The notes under the pieces are model-generated. The model had not been told where the DNA came from and did not search any database. It was given only the letters and a program-made list of their open reading frames with translations. Shown in pieces: positions 41,831 through 50,808 of a stretch of DNA of 64,000 nucleotides (position 1 is the stretch's first letter; every line of letters begins with the position of its first letter). Both the position numbers and the translations under genes were made by a program. This stretch comes from JABFRG01 sp046351415 (GTDB lineage Bacteria; Myxococcota_A; Polyangia; Polyangiales; Polyangiaceae): assembly GCA_046351415.1 (NCBI GenBank), contig JAXLYO010000003.1, positions 496,001 to 560,000 of the forward strand. The letters are read 5' to 3'.

Positions 41831-43633
41831 ATGAAGCACGCACTTCCTCTCGCTCTTACGGCTTCGATTCTCGCGCTCGGTGGGGCGGCCCATGCCTTTA
41901 CACCTGCGGCGCCGGTGGTCGCAGCTGTGCCCGAGTACGCGCTGGACAGTTCGCTATATGTCCCCGGGGCCGACCTCACGGAGCCGGCAGATTTTCGCAG
42001 TGGAGACCTGCTCGCCGTCGACCTCGTGGATGACGCTTCCCCCGCGGACATCGCGGCGCTCGGACAAAAGTATGGCATCGCGTTCGAAGACAACAGTCCC
42101 GAGGTGACCGACGACGGCAAGGTCGAGGTCGTGCGGCTCTCGGCTCGCGTTCTCGGCGGCCAGAGCTACAGCATGGCGCAGCTCATCGAGCTGCTCTCGA
42201 ACGAGAAGCTCGTCGAGGCCGTCGAACCCGTCACGCAGCTGAATGCGCTCTTCGTTCCGAACGACCCGAAGTACAGCGAGCAGTGGCACCTTAAGCGCGC
42301 GGGGGCCGAGAAGGCCTGGGAATACTCGTGCGGACGCGGCGTCACCGTCGCGGTCATCGATACGGGTGTTGCGTGTTTCGACAAGGGCCCCTTCACGAAG
42401 GGCACCGACCTCGCCGGCACGCGCTGTGTCCCCGGGCACAACTTCGTCGCAAAGAATGGCGACGCGTACGACGACCACGGTCACGGCACACACGTCGCGG
42501 GCACCATCGCTCAAACCACGAACAACGGGTTGGGGGTAGCGGGCCTCGCGTATTGCGCAAACCTCATGCCCGTCAAGGTGCTCAGCAAGACGGGGTCCGG
42601 AACGAACACCGATGTCGCCGAGGGCATTCGGTGGGCGGTCGACCACGGCGCCCAGGTCATCAACATGTCGCTCGGAGGGCCGTACCCCAGCAAGGTCATC
42701 GAAAATGCCGTGAAGCACGCGCGTGCGAAGGGCGTACTCATCGTGGCGGCGGCCGGCAACAGCGGTAAGTCGGTGGGCTACCCGGCTGCGTTTCCGACGG
42801 TCCTCGCCGTGAGTGCGACCGACAAGAACGACAACATCGCATGGTTCTCCTCGCGTGGCCCTCAGGTGGGAATCGGCGCCCCGGGCGTCGGCGTTGTCCA
42901 GCAGACGGTCTGCAACAACGGTCGCGACAAGTGTGAAGTGTTCGGCGTGTTCAATGGCACGAGTATGGCTTCTCCTCACGTCGCTGGCGCCGCAGCGATG
43001 CTCGTCGCGCAGGGCATCACGGATGTCGACTCGATCAAGAGCGCCCTACAAAGCACCGCCACCGAGAAGAGCGACAAGAATCTCTTCGGCGCCGGCATTC
43101 TCAATGCCGACGCTGCGACGTCCAAGGTGCATTGGTCGCACCTCTTGTTCCGTGCAGCGGCGCTCCTCGGTGTCCTCTTCGGTCTTCGCGCCATGATCGG
43201 GAAGGGCAAAGGTAAGTTTGCGCTTCCGAAGCGTGCTCTCGCCGCCGCGCTGGCGTTCGGTACGGGGCTTTTGCCTCTCGCGGCCACGCTTGGCCTCGCA
43301 TCGCGCTCGGGCGCACTCCGTCCGGTCGTCGAGGCCGTATCTCGCCCGGTCTTCGAGTGGCCTCTCTTGCTCGACGTCGGCATGTACAAGTGGACGCTTC
43401 TCTTCACGGCGGTGCCGGCGGTTGCGCTCACGCTGCTCGGTTTCGGCTCGAAACAGGCCCGTCCCGTCATCGGCGGCATCGCAGCAGGCACGGCAGCCTT
43501 CGCGGTTCAAATGGCCCTTCAAGCAGACGCGAGCTTCGCGCTCGGTTCGTTCGGACTTCGCCTCGTCATGGCTGTGACCGCCGTCGTGTGCTTCTTCGTG
43601 GCGCGCCTCACGCTCGACTCGAAGAGCGCCTGA
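41831..43633 (+). CDS. subtilisin-like S8 protease with C-terminal membrane domain
   Basis: This 600-residue exported serine protease has a signal peptide (to about AHA), an inhibitor-like propeptide (about 30-145) and a catalytic domain holding the S8 triad: Asp177 in VIDTG, His218 in HGHGTHVAG and Ser378 in FNGTSMASPHVAG. After the protease domain (ends about 425) come about five hydrophobic segments (for example LLFRAAALLGVLFGLRAM, WTLLFTAVPAVALTLLGF, LVMAVTAVVCFFVARL). The enzyme would thus stay in the membrane with the protease outside. Upstream, TATAAA at 41786-41791 may be a -10 box, and AGAAAG precedes the ATG. The substrate is unknown. Confidence 0.9.
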   Translation: MKHALPLALTASILALGGAAHAFTPAAPVVAAVPEYALDSSLYVPGADLTEPADFRSGDLLAVDLVDDASPADIAALGQKYGIAFEDNSPEVTDDGKVEVVRLSARVLGGQSYSMAQLIELLSNEKLVEAVEPVTQLNALFVPNDPKYSEQWHLKRAGAEKAWEYSCGRGVTVAVIDTGVACFDKGPFTKGTDLAGTRCVPGHNFVAKNGDAYDDHGHGTHVAGTIAQTTNNGLGVAGLAYCANLMPVKVLSKTGSGTNTDVAEGIRWAVDHGAQVINMSLGGPYPSKVIENAVKHARAKGVLIVAAAGNSGKSVGYPAAFPTVLAVSATDKNDNIAWFSSRGPQVGIGAPGVGVVQQTVCNNGRDKCEVFGVFNGTSMASPHVAGAAAMLVAQGITDVDSIKSALQSTATEKSDKNLFGAGILNADAATSKVHWSHLLFRAAALLGVLFGLRAMIGKGKGKFALPKRALAAALAFGTGLLPLAATLGLASRSGALRPVVEAVSRPVFEWPLLLDVGMYKWTLLFTAVPAVALTLLGFGSKQARPVIGGIAAGTAAFAVQMALQADASFALGSFGLRLVMAVTAVVCFFVARLTLDSKSA

Positions 43634-43708
43634 TCCCGTTCGGAGAGGGCGCTGCGACGTGTCGCCTGCGCGCACGCGGACGAAACGGGCGTATCGAGGC
43701 GACTCGAA

Positions 43709-44353
43709 GTGTATCCTTGGCCTGTGGCGATCCGCTCGACCCGTCCGCTCGCACGCTCGACGTTGCTCGCGCTCGTTCTGCTCACGGCGCGCGCGCGATC
43801 CGAAGAGCCGAAGAGCGCCGGCCTCGATGAGCCGGATCCGAGGGCCGAGTGGACACCGCCCCTTCTTCACACCCTCGCGTTGTTCTCGGTGCAGCGCGTC
43901 GCGGAGGCGTGGCTCTGGCCCGAGCCCTTCGCTCGCGTGGATGAGTTCGGCAAGCACTACATCGATGCCTTCACCAAGCCGCCGCTTTTCGATCCGTCGC
44001 GGCCTGCGTTCCAGTGGGACGGAGACTCCGCATTCCTCAACGTGGCGGGGCACGGACTCATGGGCAGCGAGCTCTACCTACGCGCGCGGACCTGCTCGTT
44101 CGGGTGGGCGGGCTCCTTCGCGTTCGCCGCCGGAGCGTCGGCCGTGTGGGAATACGCCTTCGAAGGAAACGGGGTGCGACCCTCGGCCCAAGACCTCGTG
44201 TACACGCCGCTTGCGGGCATGGCGCTCGGTGAACTCCGTTACTTCGGGTGGACCCGGGTTCGCTCCGAGGGAGCGTCGCCGAAGGTTCGTTGGCTGCGCT
44301 ACGTACTCGACCCCCTCGGCGAATTCGAACGGGCCCTTGGCAGTCCTTGCTGA
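43709..44353 (+). CDS. DUF3943-type envelope protein
   Basis: This 214-residue exported protein from a GTG has an N-terminal signal (LARSTLLALVLLTARA). The body matches the DUF3943 pattern: FQWDGDSAFLNVAGHGLMGS, ELYLRARTCSFGWAGSFAF, SAVWEYAFEGNGVRPSAQDL then VYTPLAGMALGE. Members are predicted membrane or outer-membrane proteins of unknown function, with conserved Asp, His and Glu residues that could bind metal or form an active site. It lies 75 nt after the subtilase and 94 nt before yeaH. Confidence 0.75.
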   Translation: MYPWPVAIRSTRPLARSTLLALVLLTARARSEEPKSAGLDEPDPRAEWTPPLLHTLALFSVQRVAEAWLWPEPFARVDEFGKHYIDAFTKPPLFDPSRPAFQWDGDSAFLNVAGHGLMGSELYLRARTCSFGWAGSFAFAAGASAVWEYAFEGNGVRPSAQDLVYTPLAGMALGELRYFGWTRVRSEGASPKVRWLRYVLDPLGEFERALGSPC

Positions 44354-44447
44354 GCCAAGAAAGGCTGGGGGGCGGGGGAGCAGACGCGGGCGGGCGGCGC
44401 CAAATAGAGTGCGCGTAGAGGTCGAACCCGGGTTATCCTGAAGGAAG

Positions 44448-45563
44448 ATGTCCCTCAAGATTGACCAGGATCATTCGCGCTTTCGGCAGATCGTCAAAGG
44501 CAAGATTCGGCAGAACCTAAGGAAGTACATCTCGTCCGGCGAGCTCCTCGGGCGTCAGGGCAAAGAGGTCGTCTCGATTCCCATTCCGCAGATCGACATC
44601 CCCCACTTCAAGTACGGCGACAAGCAAGGCGGTGGCGCCGGCCAGGGTGACGGAAACGTCGGCGACCCGATGGGCGGTGAAGAAGAGCAAGAGGGCGAGG
44701 GCGAGGGGAAGAAGGCCGGCAAGGACGGTGGCGAGCACAGTCTCGAAGTCGATGTCACGCTCGATGAGCTGGCCGACATCCTCGGCGAAGAACTCGAGCT
44801 TCCGGATATCCAAGATCGCGGCAAGAGCAAGATCATCAGCGCCAAGGACCGCTATACCGGCGTTCGGCGGGTCGGCCCTGAATCGCTACGCCATTTTCGT
44901 CGCACGTACCGCGAAGCCCTGAAGCGCCAAATCTCGGTGGGGTCCTACGAGCCCAAGAACCCGCTCATCGTGCCCATCCCCGAAGACCGTCGCTACCGAA
45001 GCTGGAAGACGGAGCCGGAACCGGTCACGAACGCCGTCATCATCTACATGATGGACGTGTCAGGCTCGATGGGCGACGAGCAGAAAGAGATCGTTCGCAT
45101 CGAAAGCTTCTGGCTCGATGCATGGCTCAAGAAGCAATACAAAGGTCTCGAAGCTCGCTTCATCATTCACGACGCCGTTGCCCGCGAAGTCGATCGCGAA
45201 ACGTTCTTCCGCACGCGCGAAAGCGGCGGCACCATGATCTCGAGCGCGTACAAACTTTGCGCCGACCTCATCGAGGCGCACTACCCACCGACGGAGTGGA
45301 ACATCTACCCGTTCCACTTCTCCGACGGCGACAACTGGTCGATGGACGACACGCTGCTCTGCGTCGACGTCTTGAAGCAGCGCATTTTGCCCGCGGTGAA
45401 CATGTTCGCGTACGGTCAGGTCGAGAGTCCCTACGGCTCCGGTCAGTTCATCAAGGACGTCAAGGAGCACTTCGCGAACGACGATCGCGTGGTGACGTCG
45501 GAGATCCGCGACAAGGACGCCATCGTCGGAAGCATCAAAGACTTCTTGGGCAAGGGCAAGTAG
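44448..45563 (+). CDS. yeaH: YeaH/YhbH-family (DUF444) VWA protein
   Basis: The 371-residue protein begins MSLKIDQDHSRFRQIVKGKI, the typical start of the family that accompanies PrkA kinases and SpoVR. Residues 60-95 form a Gly/Glu/Lys-rich low-complexity insert. The VWA-like region has MMDVSGSMGDEQKE (MIDAS DxSxS, about 205), later TRESGGTMISSAY and FHFSDGDNW. In Enterobacteria the yeaG-yeaH pair supports stress survival, and in Bacillus yhbH/spoVR genes affect spore formation. The spoVR gene follows 20 nt later. PrkA is separately encoded from 63380. Confidence 0.92.
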   Translation: MSLKIDQDHSRFRQIVKGKIRQNLRKYISSGELLGRQGKEVVSIPIPQIDIPHFKYGDKQGGGAGQGDGNVGDPMGGEEEQEGEGEGKKAGKDGGEHSLEVDVTLDELADILGEELELPDIQDRGKSKIISAKDRYTGVRRVGPESLRHFRRTYREALKRQISVGSYEPKNPLIVPIPEDRRYRSWKTEPEPVTNAVIIYMMDVSGSMGDEQKEIVRIESFWLDAWLKKQYKGLEARFIIHDAVAREVDRETFFRTRESGGTMISSAYKLCADLIEAHYPPTEWNIYPFHFSDGDNWSMDDTLLCVDVLKQRILPAVNMFAYGQVESPYGSGQFIKDVKEHFANDDRVVTSEIRDKDAIVGSIKDFLGKGK

Positions 45564-45583
45564 GGGAGCGAGCGAGAGCGAAC

Positions 45584-47140
45584 ATGAGCGAATTTGCCCT
45601 GAAAACGGCGCTTCCGAACTACCTCCGTACCGAGCAGAGCCGCATCCAGAAGATCGCGGAAGAAGCGGGCCTCGACTTCTTCCCCACGGTGTTCGAGATC
45701 CTACCGTACGACCAGATGAACGAGATCGCCGCCTACGGTGGCTTTCCGAACCGATATCCGCACTGGCGCTATGGCATGGAGTACGAGCGCCTGTCGAAGA
45801 GCTACGAGTACGGCCTCTCGAAGATCTACGAGATGGTCATCAACAACAACCCTTCGTACGCCTATCTGCTCGAAGGAAACTCGCTCGTCGACCAGAAGCT
45901 CGTCATGGCGCACGTGTACGCGCACGTCGACTTCTTCAAGAACAACTACTGCTTCCGCACGACCGACCTCGACATCGGCGGTCGCAGCGCAAATCCCATC
46001 GCGCGCCCGAAGAATTACGATCCGAATCGCCGCTGGATCGACAAGATGGCGAACCACGGTGCGCGCGTTCGGCGCCACGCGGCGAGGCACGGGCTTTCCA
46101 AGGTCGAAGAATTCATCGACCACTGTCTCTCGCTCGAGAACCTCATCGATCCGAACGCGGCATTCGTCCCGCGCAAAGCACCGCGCGACGAAGAGTCGGA
46201 GCCGCAGGCCACGGAAGTGCCGCGTCTCAAGTCGAAAGACTACATGCAGTCTTTCATCAACCCGCAAGAATACCTCGACAAGCAGAAGAAGAAGCTCGAG
46301 ACCGAGCGCGAGCAAACGAAGCGCTTCCCGGAGAAGCCGACGCGCGACGTACTGGGCTTCCTCATGGAGAATGCGCCACTCGAGCGCTGGGAGCTCGACG
46401 TCCTCGAAATCATCCGCGAAGAGTCTCTCTACTTCCTTCCGCAAATGCAGACGAAGATTATGAACGAGGGCTGGGCGACCTACTGGCACTCGAAGCTCAT
46501 GACCGAACAGATTTTGGACGCATCCGAGGTCATCGACTACGCGGAGAACGCCTCTGCGGTTCTCGCGACGAGTGGCGGGCGGCTCAACCCGTACAAGATT
46601 GGCGTAGAGCTCTATCGCAACATCGAAGACCGCTGGAACAAAGGCCAGTTCGGCAAAGAGTGGGAAGAGTGCGACGACAGTGACGCGAAGAAGCACTGGA
46701 ACCTTCGGCTCGGGCTCGGCAAGAAGAAGGTGTTCGAAGTCCGATCGCTCTACAGCGACGTCATGTTCATCGACGAGTTTTTGACGCCAGAGTTCTGCGC
46801 CGAGCAGAAGCTCTTCAGCTTCAGCTACTCGAATCGCAACGAACGCTACGAAATCGAGTCCCGCGAGTTCAAACAGGTGAAGGAGAAGCTGCTCTTCCAG
46901 CTCACGAACGCGGGCAACCCCTTCATCTACGTCGAGGACGCGAACTACGAAAACCGCGGTGAGCTCTATCTGAAGCACGACCACCAGGGCACCGACCTGC
47001 AGATCGACTACGCGAAGGAGGTCCTTCGTAGCTTGCAGCGCGTGTGGAAAAGGCCGGTCAACATCGCAACCGTGCTCGATGGGAAGCCCGGCGTCCTTCG
47101 CTACGACGGCTCGGAGCACTCCCAACGAGGTCCAAAGTGA
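45584..47140 (+). CDS. spoVR: SpoVR-family protein
   Basis: This 518-residue protein aligns with SpoVR throughout. Landmarks are the N-terminal IQKIAEEAGLDFFPTVFEI, EIAAYGGFPNRYPHWRYGME, YSYLL-like PSYAYLLEGNSL and DQKLVMAHVYAHVDFFKNN. The middle holds EKPTRDVLGFLMENAP, NEGWATYWH and DASEVIDYAE. In Bacillus subtilis SpoVR contributes to cortex formation. Its biochemical action is unknown, though the many conserved His/Glu residues suggest metal binding. It follows yeaH and precedes a GTG-started gene in a GTGA overlap. In a myxobacterium it may support fruiting-body sporulation or starvation survival. Confidence 0.95.
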   Translation: MSEFALKTALPNYLRTEQSRIQKIAEEAGLDFFPTVFEILPYDQMNEIAAYGGFPNRYPHWRYGMEYERLSKSYEYGLSKIYEMVINNNPSYAYLLEGNSLVDQKLVMAHVYAHVDFFKNNYCFRTTDLDIGGRSANPIARPKNYDPNRRWIDKMANHGARVRRHAARHGLSKVEEFIDHCLSLENLIDPNAAFVPRKAPRDEESEPQATEVPRLKSKDYMQSFINPQEYLDKQKKKLETEREQTKRFPEKPTRDVLGFLMENAPLERWELDVLEIIREESLYFLPQMQTKIMNEGWATYWHSKLMTEQILDASEVIDYAENASAVLATSGGRLNPYKIGVELYRNIEDRWNKGQFGKEWEECDDSDAKKHWNLRLGLGKKKVFEVRSLYSDVMFIDEFLTPEFCAEQKLFSFSYSNRNERYEIESREFKQVKEKLLFQLTNAGNPFIYVEDANYENRGELYLKHDHQGTDLQIDYAKEVLRSLQRVWKRPVNIATVLDGKPGVLRYDGSEHSQRGPK

Positions 47141-47577
47141 CCATCGATCCGCCGGTCCGCGATTGGCTCACCCGCTATTCGCCGCCCGAGTGGATTCGCG
47201 CCGCGATGCGCGAGCTCGGCACGGCCGAAAAGGCTTTCGCGGTTCGCAATGCACGCGCAGGGATCGCGGGGGCTCGCCGCGCGGCTGGCATGGCGCTGAA
47301 CGGTGTGCTCGCCGTTGCGTTCCGTGAAGAGTGGGGTCGAAGCTACATGGACCACCTCGTGGCGCTCGCGAAAGACGCTTCGGCGCCCGAGGCGGTTCGC
47401 ACCGCCGCCAAGACGTTGCTCGATGCGACCCCTCCCGCGGCAGGCACACTCATCGTGCTGCGCACGGCTTCGTTCGAGGAACGCGTCATCGAGGCCGCCA
47501 AGGACGTCATTGCACATGCATTCGCGCTCGTGAACCGGTACGCGAAGGCGCCGCCCCCCTCAGGAGAACCGTCGTGA
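47137..47577 (+). CDS. all-alpha protein of unknown function in the yeaH-spoVR operon
   Basis: This is a 146-residue protein from GTG 47137, overlapping the spoVR stop. Almost the whole sequence is predicted helical: WIRAAMRELGTAEKAF, ARAGIAGARRAAGMALNGVL, AVRTAAKTLLDAT and FEERVIEAAKDVIAHAFALV. No signal peptide is visible. The pattern resembles helical HEPN-like bundles, but the RNA-cutting RxxxxH motif is absent, so I leave it unnamed. Its stop overlaps the following lipoprotein start (GTGA), with a good AGGAG eight to twelve bases upstream of that start. Confidence 0.75.
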   Translation: MTIDPPVRDWLTRYSPPEWIRAAMRELGTAEKAFAVRNARAGIAGARRAAGMALNGVLAVAFREEWGRSYMDHLVALAKDASAPEAVRTAAKTLLDATPPAAGTLIVLRTASFEERVIEAAKDVIAHAFALVNRYAKAPPPSGEPS

Positions 47578-48758
47578 AATCGAGTCGCTCGAGAGTCGTC
47601 CTTTGCTTTTCCGGTGCGCTCCTCCTGCTCGGTGCTTGGGGCTGTGAAAACGAACAGACCGGGCCGGGACCGGTCGCGCCGACACCAGCGCCCCGCAACA
47701 CGTACGTTCCCGTGAGCGGCGAGAACCCGGAGGTGCCGCTGCCTCCTTCACCCATCGCGTCCACCGCGCCGACGTTCAATCCGAAGAGTGCGCCGCCCCC
47801 GCGTCCGACGACGATCAAGCTTGCTCGCTCCGGCGACGAACCGGGCAAAGCGCAGCTCGATGAAGGGGATACGGCTTTCGAGAAGGGCGACCTAGCGGCA
47901 GCCCGCAAAGCCTACGAAGCTGCTCGCAAGGCCGCCCCCAAGAAACCAGCACCGGCAGTCGGGCTCGCGCGTGTGAAGATCGCGGCGACCGACCTCCCAC
48001 TCGACTACGCCGCAGGGAAGGGGAATCGAGTCGTCCTCGAAGCCGTTCGCGACTTGAAGGCCGCTGCGAAGCTCGATGCCGAGTACGGACCCGCGCAGGT
48101 CGAGCTTGGTCGCGCCCTGTTGCTTGCTGGAGACGCCGATGGTGCGCTGACCTCGCTTCGTGAAGGTGTGCGTTTGCTGCCCGAAGAACCGGAGGCGCAT
48201 TCGGCGCTCGGCATTGCGCTGCTTGCGACGGGCAGCGGCGACAAGGCGATCGCACCGATGGCGAAGGCCGTTCAGCTCGATCCGGGGAGCCCTGCGCGGC
48301 ACGGCAACTACGGCACCGTGCTCTTGATGCAGGGGCAAGTGAAGGAGGCCGTCGCGGCGTACGAGTCTCAAGTGGCATTTGCCGACAACGATGCGAAAGC
48401 ACACTCGGACCTCGGCACAGCGTTGCTCGCTGCAAACGACATCCCGCGCGCGACCAAGGAGCTCGAGCGCGCAGTAGCGCTCGATCCCAAGCGCGCCACG
48501 TTTCGCTCCAACTTGGGCTTTGCGCGACAGTCCGCCGGCAAGCTCGCAGAGGCACAAGCCGACTACGAGCAAGCGACCAAACTCGACCCGCAACTCGCGA
48601 GCGCATGGATCAACCTCGCCACCGTTCTCTCGAAAGACAAGTCGACCCGCAAACGCGCGCGTGACGCACTCGAGACAGCAAAGAAGATCGACCCGACCGA
48701 CCCCCGGGTGAAGGCGAATCTCGAAGAGCTCGACGACCTCGAGAAGAAGTCGCCCTGA
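47574..48758 (+). CDS. TPR lipoprotein, last gene of the yeaH-spoVR operon
   Basis: This 394-residue lipoprotein has a signal peptide and lipobox-like GAWGC (about residue 24). A Pro/Thr-rich linker runs to about residue 85, followed by about nine TPR units such as GDLAAARKAYEAARKAAPK, GDADGALTSLREGVRLLPEE, GQVKEAVAAYESQVAFAD, NDIPRATKELERAVALDPK and GKLAEAQADYEQATKLDPQ. It starts at GTG 47574, preceded by AGGAGAACC. Co-translation with the SpoVR group suggests an envelope scaffold expressed under the same conditions. It is convergent with the next gene, 15 bp away. Confidence 0.85.
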   Translation: MKSSRSRVVLCFSGALLLLGAWGCENEQTGPGPVAPTPAPRNTYVPVSGENPEVPLPPSPIASTAPTFNPKSAPPPRPTTIKLARSGDEPGKAQLDEGDTAFEKGDLAAARKAYEAARKAAPKKPAPAVGLARVKIAATDLPLDYAAGKGNRVVLEAVRDLKAAAKLDAEYGPAQVELGRALLLAGDADGALTSLREGVRLLPEEPEAHSALGIALLATGSGDKAIAPMAKAVQLDPGSPARHGNYGTVLLMQGQVKEAVAAYESQVAFADNDAKAHSDLGTALLAANDIPRATKELERAVALDPKRATFRSNLGFARQSAGKLAEAQADYEQATKLDPQLASAWINLATVLSKDKSTRKRARDALETAKKIDPTDPRVKANLEELDDLEKKSP

Positions 48759-48773
48759 CGCGGGGCCGCCGCT

Positions 48774-49373
48774 CTAACGCACTTCGAACGTCACGGCTCC
48801 TCCGAGCCCACCCACGCGTGTGCCGTCCCATATCGTGACGACGTGCGCGCCCGCGTGAAGGTTCTTTGCCGGAAAGCATGCGAGCGCCTTCGGAGGGCAC
48901 GCGCCGTAGTCGATCTGCCTCTTCTCCGGCGGAATGCCGCGAATGATCGACCATTCCGCGTCTGCAGGGTCGCCGCTGGTCGTGTCGGAGCGCTGAAGGG
49001 AGAGGTCCCAGCCGTCTGCGTCTGGCAACAAGGCCCCGCTTGGCGTCGTCCAACAGATGCGAGGCGATGCGCCTGCTGGAACGATCACGCTCGAAGGGAC
49101 TTCCTTCGGACTCGTCGTGAGCGCCACGAGGATCGTGCAGTTGGGGTCGGGCAGCGGTGAGTCGCTGTTCGTGCCCGTGTCTGACGGATCACCTGCGCGT
49201 GAATCGGGCGTCTCGCTTGCAGCGTCGTCCTGGGACGCTTCCGTTCCGGAGGCTCCTCCGTCTACGGCGGAGGACCGAGATACGGTGTCGGGCGTAGCGC
49301 ACGCACCAAGCATGCAACACGCGGCCGTGGAGCCACCAAGAATGAATGCAGCGAACGACGAACGCGATGCCAT
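48774..49373 (-). CDS. lipoprotein of unknown function
   Basis: This protein is about 199 residues, with a signal sequence SFAAFILGGSTAACCMLGAC in which the final Cys is a good lipobox. A Ser/Asp/Gly/Thr linker follows (SRAGDPSDTGTNSDSP). The mature domain has DPNCTILVALTTSPKEVPSS, SPRICWTTPSGALLPDADGW then DLSLQR, and a Cys-rich stretch YGACPPKALACFPAKN. That is compatible with an Ig-like or carbohydrate-binding beta-sandwich, though I recognise no family. An in-frame ATG 13 codons upstream (49412) is also possible. It diverges from the cold-shock gene. Confidence 0.65.
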   Translation of the reverse strand: MASRSSFAAFILGGSTAACCMLGACATPDTVSRSSAVDGGASGTEASQDDAASETPDSRAGDPSDTGTNSDSPLPDPNCTILVALTTSPKEVPSSVIVPAGASPRICWTTPSGALLPDADGWDLSLQRSDTTSGDPADAEWSIIRGIPPEKRQIDYGACPPKALACFPAKNLHAGAHVVTIWDGTRVGGLGGAVTFEVR

Positions 49374-49507
49374 GAATGTTGGATGCGCCAGCGCGTTCAA
49401 ACGGCTCATCGATGTCGGAAAATGTCTGCAACGACTTGGCTCGCACATACATGTGTCAACTCGAAACGGCGTGGACGCACCTGCGCGATGACATTTGCCT
49501 TCCTTGC

Positions 49508-49537
49508 TTGACGTGAAACTTCGGCGCCTACTACGGT
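49508..49537 (+). promoter_or_regulatory. sigma-70-type promoter for the cold-shock gene
   Basis: TTGACG (49508-49513) and TACGGT (49532-49537) are separated by 18 nt and lie about 60 nt upstream of the ATG at 49596. The leader of about 50 nt ends with a GTGGAGG ribosome-binding site nine nt before the ATG, and is long enough to hold a temperature-responsive structure as in other csp genes. Confidence 0.45.
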
Positions 49538-49595
49538 GTTTTCTCCCTCGAGAGAGCCGACAACGCGCGATCGAGAAACGAAGTGGAGGCAGTGT

Positions 49596-49823
49596 ATGGC
49601 AGTTGGTCGAGTCAAGTGGTTCAACGACGAAAAAGGATGGGGCTTCATCAAGCAAGACGTGGGTCCCGATGTCTTCGTCCACTATTCGCAAATCGCGGGT
49701 GAAGGCCGTCGCCGCCTCGCAGAAGACGAAATGGTAGAGTTCGAAATCAAGGAGGGCCCGAAGGGACTCCAAGCGGTGAACGTGCTTCGCCCGAATCAAG
49801 ACACGGCAAACGCGGCTTCCTGA
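49596..49823 (+). CDS. cold-shock (CspA-family) RNA-binding protein
   Basis: This 75-residue OB-fold protein reads MAVGRVKWFNDEKGWGFIKQ with the RNP1-like KGWGFI, and VFVHYSQI as RNP2. It binds single-stranded RNA/DNA and melts RNA structure. Its basic-to-acidic balance and length are normal for the family. It is monocistronic: promoter at 49508, GTGGAGG ribosome-binding site, and a strong terminator 25 nt after the stop. Whether it is cold-induced or constitutive cannot be read from sequence. Confidence 0.95.
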   Translation: MAVGRVKWFNDEKGWGFIKQDVGPDVFVHYSQIAGEGRRRLAEDEMVEFEIKEGPKGLQAVNVLRPNQDTANAAS

Positions 49824-49847
49824 ACCACAGCAGCGAACCGATTGAAG

Positions 49848-49879
49848 CGCCCGCGGTCATGAGACCGGCGGGCGTTTTT
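49848..49879 (+). terminator. rho-independent terminator after the cold-shock gene
   Basis: CGCCCGCGGTC (49848-49858) pairs with GACCGGCGGGCG (49863-49874) with one bulged base and an ATGA loop, followed by TTTTT at 49875-49879. Confidence 0.85.
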
Positions 49880-49902
49880 CGTTGAGTACGCGGTGCCTGT
49901 GA

Positions 49903-50808
49903 TCAGGCGAACAGCGGGATCTCGCGTTCGTCGAGCTCGCCACGCTCCGGGACGAACACCCGAGCCGAAACATGGATGAGCTCACCGCGTTCACCGAACT
50001 CGTACAAATTGTAGCCCGCCATCTTGTTTGGGTCCGCGTGATGAAGCGACGCACTCGTCGCACCAGCGACGGCGATGAGGCCTGCCTTCGTATCGACGGT
50101 TCGGAGCATGCGCGCGTGGAGATGACCGTGCGCGAGAAGGCCGCGCTCGACGCCCCGAAGCGCGTGCAGCAGCTTCTCGGCGTCCCAAAGGCCGTTCGTG
50201 AAAGCCTTGCGCTTGGACGCGGGATTGATGATGGGGTGATGCAACAGCAGCATCAGCGTGCGGCTCTTCACTTCCGGAAAGCCGAGGACGGTCTCGAGTG
50301 CGCGCAGCTGAGCCTCTCCGACTTTGCCCGCAGCGATCATGGGCATTTGTGGAATGGCGCTCGAGAGTCCAACGATGGCAACTGGACCGCGCAGGCGCAC
50401 GAACGGGAAGGGGTCGGGCCCGACGGGGAGGTCGCTGGTCACGTAGTTGCCGAAGTACTCCATGAAGCGGCCTGACCGATGCGCCCCGGCCGTGTAAGAA
50501 TCGTGATTCCCGGGGACGATGCTCACCTTCGAGGAATCGAAGCCGAGGTCGTCTTCGATGATGCGTTTCACGGCCACGAACTCGGTCTCGAGGGCGAGGT
50601 TCGTGAGGTCACCCGTGATGGCAACGTGGTCGACGTCGGAGTCGCGAAGTGCCCGCGCGAGCGCACGCACGTACTCGCTGCGATGCACGTGGTTTCGTTT
50701 GAAGCGCAGGTTTGCGTAGCCTGTGATGCGCTTGTTGAGAAAGCGCCCAAGCGGAACGCCCGCGAGGTCGAGGACGTGAAGGTCGGAAATGTGAGCCACT
50801 TTGGTCAT
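49903..50808 (-). CDS. calcineurin-like metallophosphoesterase
   Basis: This 301-residue enzyme shows all five metallophosphoesterase blocks: HISDLH at the N-terminus, ITGDLTNLA, PGNHDSY, LLLHHPI and AHGHLHA. The fold uses two metal ions and hydrolyses phosphomonoesters or diesters such as cAMP, nucleotides or Lpx intermediates. It starts at 50808 with an ATGA overlap to the SUMF1-domain gene, placing it at the end of the pdhABC run. No signal peptide is seen, so it is cytoplasmic. The open frame upstream to 51048 is antisense-like and not used. Confidence 0.88.
   Translation of the reverse strand: MTKVAHISDLHVLDLAGVPLGRFLNKRITGYANLRFKRNHVHRSEYVRALARALRDSDVDHVAITGDLTNLALETEFVAVKRIIEDDLGFDSSKVSIVPGNHDSYTAGAHRSGRFMEYFGNYVTSDLPVGPDPFPFVRLRGPVAIVGLSSAIPQMPMIAAGKVGEAQLRALETVLGFPEVKSRTLMLLLHHPIINPASKRKAFTNGLWDAEKLLHALRGVERGLLAHGHLHARMLRTVDTKAGLIAVAGATSASLHHADPNKMAGYNLYEFGERGELIHVSARVFVPERGELDEREIPLFA

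Noticed and set aside
46015..47125. Long minus-strand open frame opposite spoVR
   Set aside because: spoVR is a full-length family match on the plus strand and the opposite frame has no recognisable motifs.
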